This document shows positions 53,975 through 63,997 of a stretch of 64,000 bases of DNA, piece by piece. Both the position numbers and the translations under genes were made by a program. The DNA comes from Magnetococcales bacterium (lineage in GTDB: Bacteria; Pseudomonadota; Magnetococcia; Magnetococcales; JADGCH01): contig JADGCH010000009.1 of NCBI GenBank assembly GCA_015229115.1, forward strand, positions 1-64,000. Reading direction: 5' to 3'. Position 1 is the first letter of the stretch; every line of letters starts with the position of its first letter. Below the pieces are notes generated by a model that saw nothing but the letters and a program-made list of their open reading frames with translations, ran no database searches and had not been told where the DNA came from.

Positions 53975-55348
53975 TTGGATGGATTACAGTCATTGAGTCG
54001 TGCTGACCGCATCTGCCGCCGCATCATTCAGCTGATGGCCATAGCGGCACTGCTGTTGCTGGGTTATGTCATCATCGGTCGCTTTGAGGAATTGCGCCAG
54101 CATTTCAGCCGCATGGCAGCGGTCTATCTGTTGCCCATCGGCAGCCTGGCCCTGCTGACCACGGTGATCGGCTGGAGCCGTCGCCCCATTCACGCCCTGG
54201 CCCTGACCGTGCTGTTGTCGCTGCTGTTGCCGATTTACGCCTTCGAGGGTTGGCTCATTGTCCAGTATGAGCAGACCGAGGCCAAGGTGATGCAGGCCGC
54301 CCAGCGCTTGGGCTACCCCTACGACGGGCGTACCGTTACCGAAGTGGTCACAGCTGAACGGCAGCGGTTGGCCTCGGACCGGGTGCATTCCTTCTTCCGT
54401 CTGGTTACAGCGCTAGAACACGAGCAACTGATGTTGCTGGGCAATACCCCACGGCATCGCATCGTTTATTGCAACGAGATCGGCCCCTACATGATCTTCG
54501 ATGCCGACCGGCATGGCTTCAACAATCCGGACTTACTTTGGCAGCAGCAGCGTCCCGATCTGATGCTGATTGGTGACTCCTATACCCAGGGGGCCTGTAT
54601 TCCGGATGGCAAGGATTTGGCCAGTTCTATCCGCCAAGCCATACCCGGCACCCTTAATCTGGGCATGGGTGGCAACGACCCCTTCCTCAACCTGGCCACT
54701 CTGGTTGAGTATGCTGTACCGATGCGTCCCAGACGGGTGCTATGGTTTCATTTTGCCGGCAATGATCTCAGTGGCATGATGGGCAACCGTAACCATCCCA
54801 TTCTGCAGCGTTACGTCAACGATGGCCATTTTTCCCAGCAGCTGTTACAGCGCAGCGATGAGATTGAGCAGCGCATGGTGCGGTTCTACCGCGAACAGAT
54901 TGCAACGCAGCCGGTTGAGCCGCGCCGTCCGCTTTATCAACGGGTGCTGACTCGGGGGCATCTAGACCACTGGTGGCGGCTCTATTTTCTGCGCAACCGT
55001 CTGGGACTGGTGCACTGGAGCGGCGAAACCATCGATTTCGACCTGTTCCGTCGCATCATGCAGCGTGCCCGTGATGTGGCTGTTGAGAACCATATCGAAC
55101 TGACCATTGTCAACGTGCCCCATGTCTATCAGATCGGCAAGCCGGCCGATGGTGCTCAGCAGCAGGTACAGTCCATCGTGCAGTCTCTGTCTCTGCCGTG
55201 GTATGACCTGCTGCTGCCTTTTGCCACTGTGACCAACCCGGCTAGTCTCTATGCCTTTCAGTACAGCGGCGGTCATTTCAGCCCGGCCGGCAATCAACAG
55301 GCTGCCCAGGCCGTGCTGCACCATCTGTCATCAGGAGGACCACCCTGA
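53975..55348 (+). CDS. Membrane-anchored SGNH/GDSL-hydrolase-like protein
   Basis: About 457 residues from TTG 53975 (start uncertain; ATG 54035 is an alternative inside the first helix). Three N-terminal hydrophobic segments (MAIAALLLLGYVII, VYLLPIGSLALLTTVIG, ALALTVLLSLLLPIYAF) are followed by an SGNH fold: LIGDSYTQGACIP has the catalytic Ser, LGMGGNDPFLN the Gly, HFAGNDLSGM the Asn, and GGHFSPAGN the His in the usual DxxH position although the Asp is Gly. The family includes acyl-esterases acting on envelope glycans. It ends one base before pqiB, so the three genes form one operon. Confidence 0.75.
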   Translation: MDGLQSLSRADRICRRIIQLMAIAALLLLGYVIIGRFEELRQHFSRMAAVYLLPIGSLALLTTVIGWSRRPIHALALTVLLSLLLPIYAFEGWLIVQYEQTEAKVMQAAQRLGYPYDGRTVTEVVTAERQRLASDRVHSFFRLVTALEHEQLMLLGNTPRHRIVYCNEIGPYMIFDADRHGFNNPDLLWQQQRPDLMLIGDSYTQGACIPDGKDLASSIRQAIPGTLNLGMGGNDPFLNLATLVEYAVPMRPRRVLWFHFAGNDLSGMMGNRNHPILQRYVNDGHFSQQLLQRSDEIEQRMVRFYREQIATQPVEPRRPLYQRVLTRGHLDHWWRLYFLRNRLGLVHWSGETIDFDLFRRIMQRARDVAVENHIELTIVNVPHVYQIGKPADGAQQQVQSIVQSLSLPWYDLLLPFATVTNPASLYAFQYSGGHFSPAGNQQAAQAVLHHLSSGGPP

Positions 55349-56959
55349 ATGGAACCCGCTCCGGTCATACTGCCAACGGCAGTGATACGCCATAAGCGTG
55401 AATTTCCCATCATCTGGCTGGTACCCCTGATAGCAGCCCTGATTGCCGGTTGGCTAGCCTTTCACTCCTGGTCGGAACGGGGCGAGGTGGTGACCATCAC
55501 CTTCAAGAATGCCTCCGGGATTCAGGCTGGCAAGACGCGCATCAAATATCGTGATATTGACATTGGCTTGGTGGAGCAGGTGCAGCTGGATCTAGGCAGC
55601 CTTGATGGCCAGAACGGTCATTATCCGATCCGTATCCAGGGGCGCATCTTTCCCAATGCCGCCGCCTTTCTCAACGATGCTACCCAGTTCTGGGTGGTGC
55701 GTCCCGAGCTGGGGATCACTGGCATCAGTGGTCTGACCACGCTGGTGGAGGGAGTCCATATCGAGGCTGATCCGGGATCATCGCAACAGCGCACGGTTGA
55801 CTTTGCCGGTTTGGACAACCCTCCTGTGGTGCGTCAGAACACCCCGGGGGCTACCTATATCCTGACTGCGGCTTCGCTGGGCTCCCTGACCTATCGTTCG
55901 CCGGTTTATTTTCGTGGTTTGCCGGTCGGTGAGATCCAGCGCTATCAGTTGACCGAGGAGCGCGATGCGGTACGCATCCATATCTTCATCAAGGCGCCTT
56001 ATCATGTGCTAGTACGCGAGGGCAGCCACTTCTGGAATGTCAGTGGCATTCGCATGAGTCTGAATGCCGATGGCATGAAGGCCCAGGCTGAGTCGTTGCA
56101 ATCGCTGCTGCAGGGGGGTATTACTTTCGATTCTCCTGCTGCCGAGACGGCCCAGCAGGCACCGGAATACAGCGCGTTCCATCTGTACAACGATGTTGAG
56201 GCCATTGGGGAGCGCTATTATACCAAGCAGCTCGATTACATCCTCTATTTTGATGGCTCGGTACGTGGTTTGAGTGAGGGGGCTCCGGTCGAGTTTCGCG
56301 GCCTTAAAGTCGGCTCAGTGACCCAGGTACGCATGGAGTATGATCCATCGCTGTCGACCATACGCATTCCGGTAACGGTACGCATCGAACCGGAGCGCAT
56401 TTCCGAAATCGGCACCGCCACCATGACGCCGGAAAAAATCTTCGAGCATCTGATCCACAAAGGGCTGCGGGCGCGGTTGCAGACCGGTAATCTTCTGACC
56501 GGGCAGTTGTTCATCGAGCTGGCCATGCTGCCTGATATTCCATTGCGGCGTTCCAACCCTAAACAACCCGAGATACCAACCGCCCCTTCCAGCCTGGATG
56601 AAATAACCCAGTCGGCCAGTGCCCTGTTGGATAAACTGCAACGCATTCCCTGGGAACGGATCGGCGGTGGTCTGGAACAGATTACCCGCAAGCTCGATCA
56701 GCGTATTGGGCCACTGACCGATGAGTTAACCCATACCGCTACGGCAGCCCGTCTGGCACTGGATCAGAGCCGCACCACGCTGGCCACTACCGAGCAATGG
56801 TTGGCACCGCAGGCACCGATGTATCAAACCATCCAGGATACGTTGCAGGAGGTAAGCGAGGCCGCCCGCGCCCTGCGGGCCCTGACCAGCTATCTGGAAC
56901 GTAACCCCAACGCGGTGCTGTTTGGTAAGGGTCGTCCAACCGTGGAGGAGAAGCCATGA
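55349..56959 (+). CDS. pqiB: MCE-domain protein PqiB
   Basis: A 536-residue protein of the PqiB type. One N-terminal anchor (FPIIWLVPLIAALIAGWLAF) is followed by three MCE domains, each beginning with a strand and a G(I/L)xxGxxV-like turn: ITFKNASGIQAGKTRIKYRD, AASLGSLTYRSPVYFRGLPV, and YFDGSVRGLSEGAPVEFRGL. A C-terminal coiled-coil region follows. PqiB forms periplasmic tubes that move lipids between membranes. A PqiA homologue, which is usually encoded upstream, is missing and an SGNH protein takes that place. Confidence 0.92.
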   Translation: MEPAPVILPTAVIRHKREFPIIWLVPLIAALIAGWLAFHSWSERGEVVTITFKNASGIQAGKTRIKYRDIDIGLVEQVQLDLGSLDGQNGHYPIRIQGRIFPNAAAFLNDATQFWVVRPELGITGISGLTTLVEGVHIEADPGSSQQRTVDFAGLDNPPVVRQNTPGATYILTAASLGSLTYRSPVYFRGLPVGEIQRYQLTEERDAVRIHIFIKAPYHVLVREGSHFWNVSGIRMSLNADGMKAQAESLQSLLQGGITFDSPAAETAQQAPEYSAFHLYNDVEAIGERYYTKQLDYILYFDGSVRGLSEGAPVEFRGLKVGSVTQVRMEYDPSLSTIRIPVTVRIEPERISEIGTATMTPEKIFEHLIHKGLRARLQTGNLLTGQLFIELAMLPDIPLRRSNPKQPEIPTAPSSLDEITQSASALLDKLQRIPWERIGGGLEQITRKLDQRIGPLTDELTHTATAARLALDQSRTTLATTEQWLAPQAPMYQTIQDTLQEVSEAARALRALTSYLERNPNAVLFGKGRPTVEEKP

Positions 56960-57582
56960 ATCATCGCGTCGTAGGGATTCTGGCCATGGCCCTGTTGGCC
57001 CTGTCGGCCTGCAGCAGCGTCACAACGCCCACTCAGGTCAACCATTTTTATCTCATCAGCGCCTTGACCGAACAAGATCCAGGTCAGCAGGCCAGCCAGC
57101 CGATCGTGGCCGATCATGGACCTACCGTTGAAATTGCTCCGGTCACGCTGCCTTCCTACCTCAACCGGCCCCATATTGTCACCCGCCGTCAAGCCGATCA
57201 GCTTGATATCTCGGAATCGCACCAATGGGGCGGTGAACTGGCAGAGAACCTGTCGCGCGTGCTGGAAGAGAATCTGGCCCTGTTGCTGCAGACCCATCGT
57301 ATTGTCGAACCACGCCAGCGCTTGCTGCTGCCGGCCGATCTGCGCGTCACGGTGCAGATCCTCCACTTTGAGCGCAGTGGCGACCATAACGTGCAGCTGA
57401 TCGCGCGCTGGCGTCTGTCGCGTCGTGACCGCACCGAACCGCTGTTAACCCGACGCAGTGACCTCCGCATACCGATTGCCGCCGATGCCGGTTATCCAAC
57501 CATCGTAGCGGCCATGAGTCAGGCCTTCGCCGCATTGACCCGCGAGATGGCCACGGAAATTACCCGTATGGGTAAATTGTGA
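56956..57582 (+). CDS. pqiC: Outer-membrane-associated lipoprotein PqiC
   Basis: A 208-residue lipoprotein. Signal VVGILAMALLALSACSS ends in the lipobox LSAC. The mature part has the ABC_trans_aux/DUF330 pattern (NHFYLISALTEQ, VEIAPVTLPSYLNRPHIVTR, WGGELAENLSRVLEENLALL). PqiC interacts with PqiB at the outer membrane in the lipid-transport system. The ATG overlaps the pqiB stop by four bases (ATGA). Confidence 0.9.
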   Translation: MNHRVVGILAMALLALSACSSVTTPTQVNHFYLISALTEQDPGQQASQPIVADHGPTVEIAPVTLPSYLNRPHIVTRRQADQLDISESHQWGGELAENLSRVLEENLALLLQTHRIVEPRQRLLLPADLRVTVQILHFERSGDHNVQLIARWRLSRRDRTEPLLTRRSDLRIPIAADAGYPTIVAAMSQAFAALTREMATEITRMGKL

Positions 57583-57639
57583 TGGAAATTAGAAGGGGGA
57601 AGGCCGTTGAAATGGCGGTTTACATCGTACTTTTACGAT

Positions 57640-57702
57640 ATGAAACAACGTCCTGACAGGCGGTGGATCAAGGATGAGTGGATATCTGAGACAGGAGATT
57701 GA
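57640..57702 (+). pseudogene. Possible truncated DUF4258-like toxin gene
   Basis: A 20-codon frame from ATG 57640 reads MKQRPDRRWIKDEWI before running out at TGA 57700-57702. That pattern resembles the beginning of DUF4258 proteins that commonly precede DUF2283 genes. The rest of the gene is absent, so it would be a remnant; the match is short and rests on memory of the family. Confidence 0.3.
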
Positions 57703-57706
57703 AGGA

Positions 57707-57928
57707 ATGAAAATAAAATATTACCCTGATACAGACACCCTTTATATCGAGCTTAATGACAACCCAATTGTTGAAACAAGGGATCTGGACAATTTCATAC
57801 TGATCGATGTTGATGAACAGGACAATGTTTGTGCCATGACCATCGAACGTGCCACACAACAGGCTAACATGCCTGAAATCGTGTTCAATATTCCCAACCA
57901 GAAAGAGGATAGGAAAGCAGCAGCGTAA
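57707..57928 (+). CDS. DUF2283-family protein
   Basis: A 73-residue protein from ATG 57707, nine bases after caggag; the frame is open upstream to 57674. The core MKIKYYPDTDTLYIELND and ETRDLDNFILIDVDEQ then NVCAMTIERA is the DUF2283 pattern. The family often pairs with DUF4258 proteins in toxin-antitoxin-like operons; here only a possible remnant of the partner precedes it. Function is unknown. Confidence 0.85.
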   Translation: MKIKYYPDTDTLYIELNDNPIVETRDLDNFILIDVDEQDNVCAMTIERATQQANMPEIVFNIPNQKEDRKAAA

Positions 57929-58045
57929 AAGTATAATGGACCCCAACATTCCGGCAATGAGTTGATCTCCGCCTCAGCTTATCTGAAAAGGAGCGAATAG
58001 GGAACGTGGTTGCCTTTTAATTCTGGTGACTTTCATGGTAAACAG

Positions 58046-58462
58046 ATGAGCACAGATCACTGTAGAATCATCCAGCTGCCTAAAATACACGATGAGCGGG
58101 GTAATTTGACGTTCATTGAGTCCAGTCGTCATATCCCTTTTGAGATCAAACGGGTCTATTACGTTTATGACGTGCCTGGCGGTGCTGAGCGTGGAGGTCA
58201 TGCGCACAAGACGCTCCATCAATTTTTGATCGCTGTGGGTGGATCGTTCAGCGTGATTCTGGATGACGGCTTTCGCAAAACAGAATTTTATCTCAATCGG
58301 GGCTATTTCGGCCTTTATGTCTGTCCAGGCATCTGGAGAGAAATCAATAATTTTTCGACAGGATCCCTGTGTTTGGTGCTGACCTCCGATTTTTACGATG
58401 AGGAGGATTATATCCGCGATTATGATTCGTTTTTAGCGGTTTGTCATGATACCGTTCCTTGA
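58046..58462 (+). CDS. fdtA: dTDP-4-oxo-6-deoxyglucose 3,4-ketoisomerase (FdtA/WxcM-like)
   Basis: A 138-residue cupin of the FdtA/QdtA family from ATG 58046; TTG 58010 is a less likely start. Family segments: [40 protein letters not shown] (active-site His pair) and [15 protein letters not shown]. It isomerises the sugar keto group ahead of transamination to a 3-amino-3,6-dideoxysugar. The aminotransferase gene starts inside its last codons (58446), so the two steps are coupled. No rmlA/rmlB genes are in the window. Confidence 0.88.
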   Translation: MSTDHCRIIQLPKIHDERGNLTFIESSRHIPFEIKRVYYVYDVPGGAERGGHAHKTLHQFLIAVGGSFSVILDDGFRKTEFYLNRGYFGLYVCPGIWREINNFSTGSLCLVLTSDFYDEEDYIRDYDSFLAVCHDTVP

Positions 58463-59543
58463 TTTGCAGGCCGTCAATAACCCATACCGCAAGGAGTTCC
58501 ATGCTGTCATGGAGCGCATCCTCGACAGGGGTTGGCTCATTTTGGGCCAGGAAGTCGAGGCCTTTGAGTCGGAATTTGCCGATTACTGTGGTGTGCGCCA
58601 CTGTATCGGTGTTGGCAATGGATTGGATGCGCTCCACTTGGTGCTGCGTGCCTGGAACATCGGTCCGGGGGATGAGGTCATTGTGCCAGCCCATACCTTT
58701 ATCGCTACCTGGCTGGCTGTGACCCATACCGGGGCAACGCCTGTGCCGGTAGAGCCACAGTTGACCAGCTATAACCTGGACCCGGATTGTATTGAGGAGG
58801 CTATCACAGCGCGTACTAGGGCCATTGTACCGGTGCACCTGTATGGTCAACCGGCCGATATGGATGTTATCAACACGATAGCCCAACGGCATGGCCTCAA
58901 GGTGCTGGAAGATGCGGCCCAGGCCCACGGTGCCTTGTACAGGGGCAAACGTGTTGGCGGGTTGGGCGATGCCGCCGGTTTCAGCTTTTATCCCGTCAAG
59001 AATCTGGGTGCTTTGGGTGATGGCGGGGCCGTCACCACCAACGATGACCAACTGGCAGACGCCCTACGCTTATTGCGTAATTATGGCTCGCGTCATAAGT
59101 ATCACAACGAAGTTGTTGGGTTCAACTCGCGTTTGGACGAGTTGCAGGCCGCGTTGCTGCGTGTCAAACTGCGACATCTTGACCGGTGCAACGAGCACCG
59201 GCGCAGGATCGCCAATCTTTATCGGGAAGGTTTGCAGGGCCTTGACTTGGTGATCCCTGCCGTGCCCGAGTGGGCCGATCCGGTCTGGCATCTGTTTGTC
59301 ATCAGGCATGTTAAGCGCGACTGGCTGCAGCAGAAGCTGTCCGAGGCGGGTGTTGGTACTCTGATCCACTATCCGGTACCACCTTATCGGCAACCGGCCT
59401 ATGCAGCCATGGCACTGAAAAATGGGCGCTTTCCGGTGACTGAAGCGTTGCATGATACGGTGCTAAGCCTGCCCATCGGTCCCACCATGACCATGGACCA
59501 AGCCTATGAGGTGATTGAGGCTGTGACACATGCAGAGCCATGA
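58446..59543 (+). CDS. fdtB: DegT/DnrJ/EryC1 sugar aminotransferase (FdtB-like)
   Basis: A 365-residue PLP-dependent enzyme. N-terminal [15 protein letters not shown] and [14 protein letters not shown] are typical of the family. [46 protein letters not shown] and [17 protein letters not shown] (Lys of the Schiff base) complete the cofactor site. With FdtA it should make a dTDP-3-amino-3,6-dideoxyhexose for surface glycans. Overlaps the previous gene by 17 bases and the next by 14, a tight operon. Confidence 0.9.
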   Translation: MIPFLDLQAVNNPYRKEFHAVMERILDRGWLILGQEVEAFESEFADYCGVRHCIGVGNGLDALHLVLRAWNIGPGDEVIVPAHTFIATWLAVTHTGATPVPVEPQLTSYNLDPDCIEEAITARTRAIVPVHLYGQPADMDVINTIAQRHGLKVLEDAAQAHGALYRGKRVGGLGDAAGFSFYPVKNLGALGDGGAVTTNDDQLADALRLLRNYGSRHKYHNEVVGFNSRLDELQAALLRVKLRHLDRCNEHRRRIANLYREGLQGLDLVIPAVPEWADPVWHLFVIRHVKRDWLQQKLSEAGVGTLIHYPVPPYRQPAYAAMALKNGRFPVTEALHDTVLSLPIGPTMTMDQAYEVIEAVTHAEP

Positions 59544-60573
59544 CAACCCACTGGTGAGCGTGACAATTCCTTCTTACAAGGCCGCCCATTTTGATCTCTG
59601 CCTGCAGTCCGCCATCCGCCAGACTTATCGTAACATTGAGATCCTCATCAGTGATAACTGCCCAACCGACGATATCAAGAATATTGTCGATCGATATGGT
59701 GACGATAGGGTCTCCTATAGACGGTCAAACGCTTCTCCATTGGATAATTTTCTATCCAGTTTATTCTTGGGGCGGGGTAGTTTGATCAAACCGTTGTTTG
59801 ATGACGATAGGCTGCATGAAACCTGTATCGAGAAAATGGTGTCGGTGGCGTTGCAACAGGGTATGTTGAGCCAGTCAAATCCGAGGGCCACGCTGATTTT
59901 TTCGGCATCACAGGTGGTGGATGAAAACGATTTGGCCCTGGCGGAAAGGCGTATAGCCGACAGGAATTGTGCCATTGATCAGGCAGCAATGGTCAGGAAG
60001 TTTATCACGCTGGATAATCAGGTCGGTGAGTTTAGCACGGTGATGTTTGCCCGCGATGAGCTCATTAGGATGAGTGCCTACGGTCTGATCAGAATAGGCG
60101 ATAACGTACTCAAAGGACTGGGGGATGTGGTCTTTTTCACCAATCTGCTACAACAAGGTTATGCCTATTATCTCAATGATATCCTGAGTTTTTTTCGTAA
60201 GTCTGTTACACACAGCTCCAATTCAAATTATCAGAGCAACAAGGACTTCATCGATGAGATCGTGTCCTGGTTCGACCTTTATGTCAGTTACTATCAGGAG
60301 GGGTTGATTTCAAGGGATGAACTGATCGCTACCGAACGCAGGGCAACAATGACCTACAACTACTGGAAAGATCGGTATGGCAGTGATCTGACGTGTATGT
60401 TCAATCAATATCTCGATATCATCCATTTTGCTCGCAATAATACGGACGATAAGCTATTGGCTTATGTGCGTCAGAATGTCCTGCCATCAGCAGCCATGAT
60501 AGCCAAAAGTCATTCATCAACCGCGATGCTATGGGGAACTGTGAAGGATCTGTGGCGCTTGCTGCGTAGCTAA
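59530..60573 (+). CDS. Glycosyltransferase family 2
   Basis: A 347-residue GT-A type transferase. [33 protein letters not shown] and the DxD-like FDDDRLHE are the nucleotide-sugar and metal site. The second half, with few motifs, is likely the acceptor domain. It starts inside the aminotransferase gene and probably transfers the amino-deoxysugar it makes, or another sugar of the same chain. Codon use is more A/T-rich than in the neighbouring genes. Confidence 0.85.
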   Translation: MQSHDNPLVSVTIPSYKAAHFDLCLQSAIRQTYRNIEILISDNCPTDDIKNIVDRYGDDRVSYRRSNASPLDNFLSSLFLGRGSLIKPLFDDDRLHETCIEKMVSVALQQGMLSQSNPRATLIFSASQVVDENDLALAERRIADRNCAIDQAAMVRKFITLDNQVGEFSTVMFARDELIRMSAYGLIRIGDNVLKGLGDVVFFTNLLQQGYAYYLNDILSFFRKSVTHSSNSNYQSNKDFIDEIVSWFDLYVSYYQEGLISRDELIATERRATMTYNYWKDRYGSDLTCMFNQYLDIIHFARNNTDDKLLAYVRQNVLPSAAMIAKSHSSTAMLWGTVKDLWRLLRS

Positions 60574-60773
60574 CAACAACGGCCCATCTGGCGGCTGTTG
60601 CCGCCGTAGCGCGCCTTCTGCCGGTTATCGATAAACTCGGCATGGCTCATCACCGGCAGATGGGGGTGCTGTTGTCGGTGACGGGTCACATAGGTGTCAT
60701 AGTCGGGAATGCCGACCATCAGGCGGGCCGTGCGTGACAGCAGGGTCCACAGGGTGCGGATGCTGGCCGTCAT
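60570..60773 (-). CDS. YbdD/YjiX-family small protein
   Basis: A 67-residue protein of the YbdD/YjiX (DUF466) family. RTARLMVGIPDYDTYVTRHR and FIDNRQKARYGG are the signature, ending in a Cys pair (GRCC). In many bacteria the gene follows cstA and here its start overlaps the cstA stop by four bases. Its role is thought to support CstA-type transport. The stop overlaps the convergent glycosyltransferase end by four bases. Confidence 0.9.
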   Translation of the reverse strand: MTASIRTLWTLLSRTARLMVGIPDYDTYVTRHRQQHPHLPVMSHAEFIDNRQKARYGGNSRQMGRCC

Positions 60774-62812
60774 GTCGTAGCTACCTCATGGGTGGTAGTG
60801 TGGGTGGCACGCCAGCCCTGCCATCCGGCACGCACACCAAACAGCAGCAGCGTGATCAGCACCGTCATGAACAGGGCTGCCAGCGCGGCATCGATGCGGT
60901 CGTTCCAGACAATCTGTTGCATCTGTTCCAGGGTTTTGGCGGGAGCGACCAGCTCCTGACGGTCGATGGCGCCCTGAAATCGGTCGGCATGGGCCAGAAA
61001 ACCGATACGGGGATTGCTCGAAAACAGTTTTTCCCAGGCAGCGCTGACTGTGGTTGCCAGCAACCAGAGCAGCGGGATGAGGGTCACCAGCAGGTAACGC
61101 TGGCGTTTCATGCGCAACAGTACCACTGTGGCCAGCATCATGGCCATAGCCGCTAGCATCTGGTTGGCGATACCGAACAGCGGCCAGAGACTGTTGATGC
61201 CGCCAAAGGGATCGACCACACCCTGATAGAGAAAATAACCCCACCCCGATACCGACACTGCTGTAGCGAGGATATTAGCGCTCCAGCGCGAGGTCTGGCC
61301 CAGTGGGGCATACAGGTGACCAAGCAGATCCTGCAGCATGAAGCGGCACACCCGTGTGCCGGCATCAATGGTGGTCAGGATGAACAGGGCCTCAAACAGG
61401 ATGGCGAAATGGTACCAGAAGGCCATCATCGAGCCGCCACCGAACAGTTGGGAAAAGATCTGGGCCATGCCAACAGCCAGGGTTGGGGCGCCACCGGTGC
61501 GTGACAGCACCGTTTGTTCGCCGACACTGCTGGCCATCTGGTGGATCATCTCCGGTGTGATGACAAAGCCCCAGTTGTTGATGATCTCGGCAGCCTGCGT
61601 CACCGTTGTGCCAATCAGGGCCGCCGGACTGTTCATGGCGAAATAGATGCCTGGTTCGATGCAGGCCGCAGCCACCAGGGCCATGATGGCCACGAACGAC
61701 TCCATCAGCATGGCGCCATAACCGATGAAACGACAATGTTGTTCCCGTTCCACCATTTTAGGGGTGGTGCCGGAGGCGATCAGGGCGTGAAAACCGGAAA
61801 TGGCGCCGCAGGCGATGGTAATGAACAGAAACGGGAACAGCGTTCCGGCCCAGACCGGACCACTGCCATCGGCAAAACGGGTCAGGGCCGGCATCTTGAG
61901 GGGCGGTGCCACAACAATGACAGCGATCGCCAGCAACGCCACGGTACCAATCTTGAGGAAGGTCGACAGGTAATCGCGTGGTGCCAGCAACAGCCAGACC
62001 GGCAGCACAGCAGCGACAAAGCCATAACCGATCAGCATCCAGCTCAGCTGTGGGCCATTGTAGCTGAATAGGGCAGCCCATGCCGGATGGGCCGCCACCT
62101 GGCCACCGAGGATAATCGACCCGATCAGCAACACGAAACCGATCACCGACACCTCACCGATCTGTCCTGGACGCCAATAGCGCAGGTAGAGACCCATGAA
62201 CAGGGCAATCGGGATCGTGGCTGCCACCGTAAAGCAGCCCCAGGGGCTGTCAGCCAAAGCCTTGACAACGATCAGGGACAACACCGCCAGCAGGATGATG
62301 ATGATGACGAAGGTGCCGCTCATGGCAATCAAACCCGGTACCGGGCCTAGTTCGGACTGGATCATCTCGCCCAGCGAACGGCCATCACGCCTCACGGAGA
62401 GGAACAGCACGATGAAATCCTGTACGCTACCGGCCACCACGGCACCGGCCAGCAGCCACAGCATGCCTGGGAAATAACCCATCTGCATCGCCAGTACCGG
62501 TCCGACCAGGGGGCCTGCGCCAGCAATGGCAGCGAAGTGATGACCAAACAGCACCCACCGGTTAGTGGGGACGTAATCAAGACCGTCATGATGGCGTAAG
62601 GCCGGTGTCATGCGTGATGGGTCGAGTGACAGGACCCTGTCAGCGATGTAGCGGCTGTAGTAGCGGTAGGCAATAACGAACAGGCAGAGGGCGGCAAGAA
62701 CGATCCACAAGGCACTAATGGTCTCACCCTGATGCAGGGCTGCAGTGGCTAGTGCCATGGCTCCTGTCAGTGCCAGGGCAATCCAGATCAGGGCACGGAT
62801 GAAACCGGGCAT
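60770..62812 (-). CDS. cstA: Carbon starvation protein CstA (pyruvate uptake)
   Basis: A 680-residue membrane protein with about 16 hydrophobic segments. Signatures are DYVPTNRWVLFGHHFAAIAG and AGPLVGPVLAMQMGYFPG in the first third, and GAISGFHALIASGTTPKMV in the middle. CstA proteins take up pyruvate, some also peptides, during carbon limitation. ggggag precedes the ATG. It forms an operon with the YbdD gene; the gap upstream (195 bases) holds a TATAAT at 62872-62877 but no clear -35. Confidence 0.92.
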   Translation of the reverse strand: MPGFIRALIWIALALTGAMALATAALHQGETISALWIVLAALCLFVIAYRYYSRYIADRVLSLDPSRMTPALRHHDGLDYVPTNRWVLFGHHFAAIAGAGPLVGPVLAMQMGYFPGMLWLLAGAVVAGSVQDFIVLFLSVRRDGRSLGEMIQSELGPVPGLIAMSGTFVIIIILLAVLSLIVVKALADSPWGCFTVAATIPIALFMGLYLRYWRPGQIGEVSVIGFVLLIGSIILGGQVAAHPAWAALFSYNGPQLSWMLIGYGFVAAVLPVWLLLAPRDYLSTFLKIGTVALLAIAVIVVAPPLKMPALTRFADGSGPVWAGTLFPFLFITIACGAISGFHALIASGTTPKMVEREQHCRFIGYGAMLMESFVAIMALVAAACIEPGIYFAMNSPAALIGTTVTQAAEIINNWGFVITPEMIHQMASSVGEQTVLSRTGGAPTLAVGMAQIFSQLFGGGSMMAFWYHFAILFEALFILTTIDAGTRVCRFMLQDLLGHLYAPLGQTSRWSANILATAVSVSGWGYFLYQGVVDPFGGINSLWPLFGIANQMLAAMAMMLATVVLLRMKRQRYLLVTLIPLLWLLATTVSAAWEKLFSSNPRIGFLAHADRFQGAIDRQELVAPAKTLEQMQQIVWNDRIDAALAALFMTVLITLLLFGVRAGWQGWRATHTTTHEVATT

Positions 62813-63007
62813 ATCGTACTACTCCCCATGGGCAGGCAGTCTTAGTAGAATAAAAATGAATCGTCGTTGAATATAATGCAAACTACGAAAAAGCGACAGG
62901 TTTGTTGCATCGATGGGTCATACTGCTGGCGTGAAAGTTGCTTTTCTCATAGCCAGAGTTATGGATCAGAGACCGATCGGCGGAATCTGCTGAGGAGTGG
63001 ACACACG

Positions 63008-63541
63008 ATGAAAATGAACCTGTTAACGCCAGATTTTATTTTAAGACAGAGACAGAAACCGACTGTGGCACCGATTGAGCCGGACAAGGCCACGGCGCTG
63101 CTGGCTGGTCGCGGTGAGGGGCGTTCGGCCGATGTATCGGTACCGATGACAGCCAGTGAGATTCAGGAAAAACTGCAGTTGCTGATGACGGCTGCGCGCA
63201 CTGAACGGCTGGAATTTGCCTTGCCGCTGATCGAGGTGATCCAGATGGCTCTGGCGCTGGACCATGCTGCCAGCAATACGCCGCCTGGCACCCTGACGGT
63301 CAAGGGCTGGATTTCGCTGTTGAACAACTGGGAAAACCAGTTGCGCTCGCTGCGTCGGCGTCAAATTGGTTTCTCGCGCGATTTTTTCCACGAAATGACG
63401 GAACGGATCGAATTTCGCAACACGCCGCTGGTGCCGATGATCCAGGAGCTGGTCGATATGATGGCCATGGCCATGGCGGAAAAAGCGGAAGAGGTCGCCG
63501 AGGCACAGTCACAGCAGAGAGCATCAGTCAGGGTTGGCTAA
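63008..63541 (+). CDS. Protein of unknown function
   Basis: 177 residues from ATG 63008, after tgaggag; the frame is open to 62867, but that extension is Cys-rich and unlike the rest. It is hydrophilic and predicted helical, with no signal peptide or membrane segment; VKGWISLLNNWENQLRSL and FFHEMTERIEF are the most ordered-looking parts, and a Met/Ala/Glu-rich tail ends it. I recognise no family. The 3' end overlaps the convergent lectin-domain gene by 18 bases. Confidence 0.55.
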   Translation: MKMNLLTPDFILRQRQKPTVAPIEPDKATALLAGRGEGRSADVSVPMTASEIQEKLQLLMTAARTERLEFALPLIEVIQMALALDHAASNTPPGTLTVKGWISLLNNWENQLRSLRRRQIGFSRDFFHEMTERIEFRNTPLVPMIQELVDMMAMAMAEKAEEVAEAQSQQRASVRVG

Positions 63542-63997
63542 CGGCTGGGCATGACCATGTGCCAGCCAGTTGAGCTGGATTTCGCGAATGCGGTTGTCGG
63601 ACCAGCTTTCCAGCACCAGCAGGAAGTCGTCTGTGCCGATCTCTTGGGCAGATACCTCAATGCTGGCACCTTCCTGGCCAGGATCGATCAGCGTGACACC
63701 CAGTACGATGGCGGGCGGTGAGGTAAAAGGCCGTTGAAAAGATACCGTCTGCGTCAGGCGACGGCGGCGTGTCAGGACATCGGTCAGACGCCAGTCGGGG
63801 CTATCGCGTTTGGCGCGCCAGCTGCCGCTTTCGAGATGGAGCAGAGAAGCTGGTGGTGGTGATGCCTTGAGCTGATTTTCGAGCTGCTGTAAACGAGCTT
63901 CCAGGGCTTGGACGGTGGTGTTGTCGCGGTTAGGGCTGACCTCCGCTCCGCTCCACCAGCGCGGCAGATCCGGCGCTATGTGGACCGATAGGGTCAA
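63524..63997 (-). CDS. H-type lectin domain protein, possibly incomplete
   Basis: 157 residues read leftward from ATG 63997, at the window edge, so more N-terminal sequence may lie outside. An Arg/Gln-rich coiled coil (VQALEARLQQLENQLKA) is followed by an H-type lectin domain (residues about 60-150): LESGSWRAKRDSPDW, VSFQRPFTSPPAIVLGVTLI, and SWSDNRIREIQLNWLAHG. This fold binds carbohydrates in other proteins. No signal peptide is visible in the part present. Function unknown. Confidence 0.75.
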   Translation of the reverse strand: MTLSVHIAPDLPRWWSGAEVSPNRDNTTVQALEARLQQLENQLKASPPPASLLHLESGSWRAKRDSPDWRLTDVLTRRRRLTQTVSFQRPFTSPPAIVLGVTLIDPGQEGASIEVSAQEIGTDDFLLVLESWSDNRIREIQLNWLAHGHAQPLANPD

